This document shows positions 5,688 to 6,333 of a DNA stretch of 6,333 nt, piece by piece. Position 1 is the first letter of the stretch; every line of letters begins with the position of its first letter. Made by a program: the position numbers and the translations under genes. The notes under the pieces are model-generated. The model did no database searches. It saw only the letters and a program-made list of their open reading frames with translations, and was not told the DNA's origin. The stretch is from JADHUC01 sp964617665 (lineage in GTDB: Bacteria; Planctomycetota; Planctomycetia; Pirellulales; Pirellulaceae). Location: positions 1 through 6,333 of the forward strand of contig CAZUAH010000727.1 in the NCBI GenBank assembly GCA_964617665.1, in the 5' to 3' direction.

Positions 5688-6053
5688 TCAATCAGCCCTA
5701 GCCACCGCCGCCGGGGAGGGGGAGCGCGAGGATTCCGACTGCTGAAAGGCGTCGTGATTACCATTCTCGTCACTGTCGGTAATGGGCTGCATCATCCCGT
5801 TCCCTTGACCTGATTTGCGCTGCTCGCCGCCGCCGTCGTGGTCGCGGTGGTGTTGGTCGTCGTGTCGGTCGTCGTGTCGGTCGTCGCCGTTGTTGTCGCC
5901 GTTGTTGTTGTTGTCGTTGTTGACATCGCCGCCGACGGCGCAGTGATGGTTGTCACAGGGCCGCGTCAGGAGTCCCATAAAGAAAACCGGCTGGTATGGC
6001 GGCGGAAACGGGTTAAGGGACTCTAAGCCCAGAGGTTTTTCGTAGGGTCGCAA
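5688..6053 (-). CDS. Hypothetical low-complexity ORF (121 aa), doubtful
   Basis: The frame opens at a TTG (6053) with an in-frame ATG further on giving MGLLTRPCDNHHCAVGGDVN, then a long Asn/Asp/His/Gly/Arg run and an acidic-polar tail. In this frame nearly every codon of the run ends in C (AAC, GAC, GGC, CAC), which would agree with coding use, but the neighbouring frame gives a Thr-rich peptide and the opposite strand a Val-rich one, all open because of the simple repeat. No ribosome-binding site, signal peptide or domain is visible. It may be no gene at all. Confidence 0.2.
   Translation of the reverse strand: MRPYEKPLGLESLNPFPPPYQPVFFMGLLTRPCDNHHCAVGGDVNNDNNNNGDNNGDDRHDDRHDDQHHRDHDGGGEQRKSGQGNGMMQPITDSDENGNHDAFQQSESSRSPSPAAVARAD
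5825..5935. repeat. Trinucleotide-rich low-complexity tract with 12-bp tandem units
   Basis: On the plus strand the tract consists of GTC, GTT, GTG and GCC triplets. A 12-bp unit GGTCGTCGTGTC occurs twice in tandem (5855-5866, 5867-5878) and partly a third time, followed by GTT-rich runs. All six frames are open for much of it. It separates the AbiE-like operon from the integrase remnant and is prone to slippage, so length variation between strains is likely. Confidence 0.8.
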
Positions 6054-6083
6054 CTTTTATCGAAATGTAACGAAAATCCGCAA

Positions 6084-6245
6084 TCAGAGATCGACCTCTT
6101 TCATCGCTTCCTGATACCGCTCCTCCAGTTTTTCATCCAGTGCGACGTGCTGGTAGACGGCCGGTGTTTCCCAGCGTGAGTGGCCCGTCACCAGTTGAAG
6201 CTCGGCATCGGCAAGAGCCGAACTGCGAGTGAGCCATGTAACGCT
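6084..6245 (-). pseudogene. Tyrosine recombinase (phage/island integrase), C-terminal remnant
   Basis: The last 53 codons read TWLTRSSALADAELQLVTGH and continue SRWETPAVYQHVALD before TGA at 6084-6086. This is the end of the catalytic domain: the GH of motif III and the nucleophilic tyrosine nine residues after that histidine (H22 and Y31 of the fragment), as in XerC/D and phage integrases, followed by a charged tail. Just upstream, where HxLRH with the second catalytic arginine should stand, the frame reads HP-stop-SV, and the rest of the gene (300 aa or so in full proteins) is absent: within 40 bp there is a terminator and an RNA-gene end instead. It is therefore inactive. Its position beside an apparent tmRNA end, pointing away from it, is the classic site for island integrases. 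Confidence 0.75.
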
Positions 6246-6278
6246 CTAGGGGTGGAAAGGGCCTCACCCTGAAGCCAT

Positions 6279-6316
6279 AGAAAAACGCCGCTTGCGATTT
6301 CTGGTCAAGCGGCGTT
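6279..6316 (-). terminator. Intrinsic terminator (11-bp perfect stem plus T-run)
   Basis: On the minus strand AACGCCGCTTG and CAAGCGGCGTT pair perfectly around an 11-nt loop, followed by TTTTTCT. The stem arms lie at 6306-6316 and 6284-6294. It begins only a few bases after the RNA-like 3' end at the window edge, so it most likely ends that transcript. In the plus direction the trailing T-run is weak. Confidence 0.85.
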
Positions 6317-6320
6317 TCAG

Positions 6321-6333
6321 TGGAGGCGGCGGG
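6321..6333 (-). ncRNA. ssrA: Probable 3' end of tmRNA (only 13 nt inside the window)
   Basis: The minus strand enters the window with CCCGCCGCCTCCA, which matches the usual tmRNA ending: the 3' half of the T-stem (CCCGC), the 3' acceptor strand (CGCCTCC) and discriminator A. CTG follows, so CCA would not be encoded. A strong terminator follows at once and a recombinase remnant comes next; ssrA is a well-known integration site. A tRNA-Ser-like acceptor end is the main alternative, but that usually has discriminator G. Only the sequence to the right can confirm this. Confidence 0.5.

Noticed and set aside
5838..6026. Plus-strand Val-rich frame that looks like a membrane protein
   Set aside because: It arises from reading the triplet tract in one phase; there is no ribosome-binding site and the rest of the frame has no features.

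Overview
The window looks like bacterial accessory DNA of moderately high GC, probably the decayed inner flank of a genomic island. The taxon cannot be fixed from the sequence. A secreted metallo-hydrolase, an AbiE-like toxin-antitoxin pair and a degraded tyrosine recombinase beside an apparent tmRNA end fit many Gram-negative environmental phyla (Nitrospirota, Acidobacteriota, Proteobacteria and similar).

Layout: 1-265 is non-coding as far as I can see, with one 7-bp hairpin. 266-490 (+) encodes a small protein with 11 cysteines, probably a zinc-binding protein. 491-805 has no supportable gene. 806-2143 (-) is an exported metallo-beta-lactamase-fold hydrolase of the alkyl-sulfatase-like type without the C-terminal SCP2-like domain. 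Upstream of it on the same strand are a possible 90-residue ORF (2172-2444) and the 3' part of a MarR-family regulator gene (2441-2668). These three read like one regulated operon whose regulator has lost its 5' end.

2440-3600 is a graveyard of gene pieces. The MarR remnant abuts, head to head, the 3' half of a phage Dam-like adenine methyltransferase gene (2654-2983, +), which begins exactly at the catalytic NPPF motif. A short ORF with a good ribosome-binding site (3035-3124, +) stops where two diverged tandem repeats of about 120 bp begin (3125-3352). On the minus strand, an intact translation start and the first 30 codons of a RecB/Cas4-like nuclease (3490-3582) run into the out-of-frame tail of an unrelated, unrecognised gene (3359-3532).

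3778-5666 (-) is an intact two-gene operon: a winged-helix AbiEi-like antitoxin/regulator overlapping by 7 nt an AbiEii-like nucleotidyltransferase toxin. A perfect 8-bp inverted repeat at 5635-5665 coincides with the -35 and -10 boxes of a plausible promoter, as expected for antitoxin autorepression. 5825-5935 is a trinucleotide-rich low-complexity tract. At the right edge (minus strand) come what looks like the last bases of tmRNA (ssrA), its intrinsic terminator, and the C-terminal 53 codons of a tyrosine recombinase broken around the conserved HxxR box. Together this suggests an island inserted at ssrA, carrying an AbiE-type defence/addiction module, whose integrase has decayed and whose interior has suffered several deletions.
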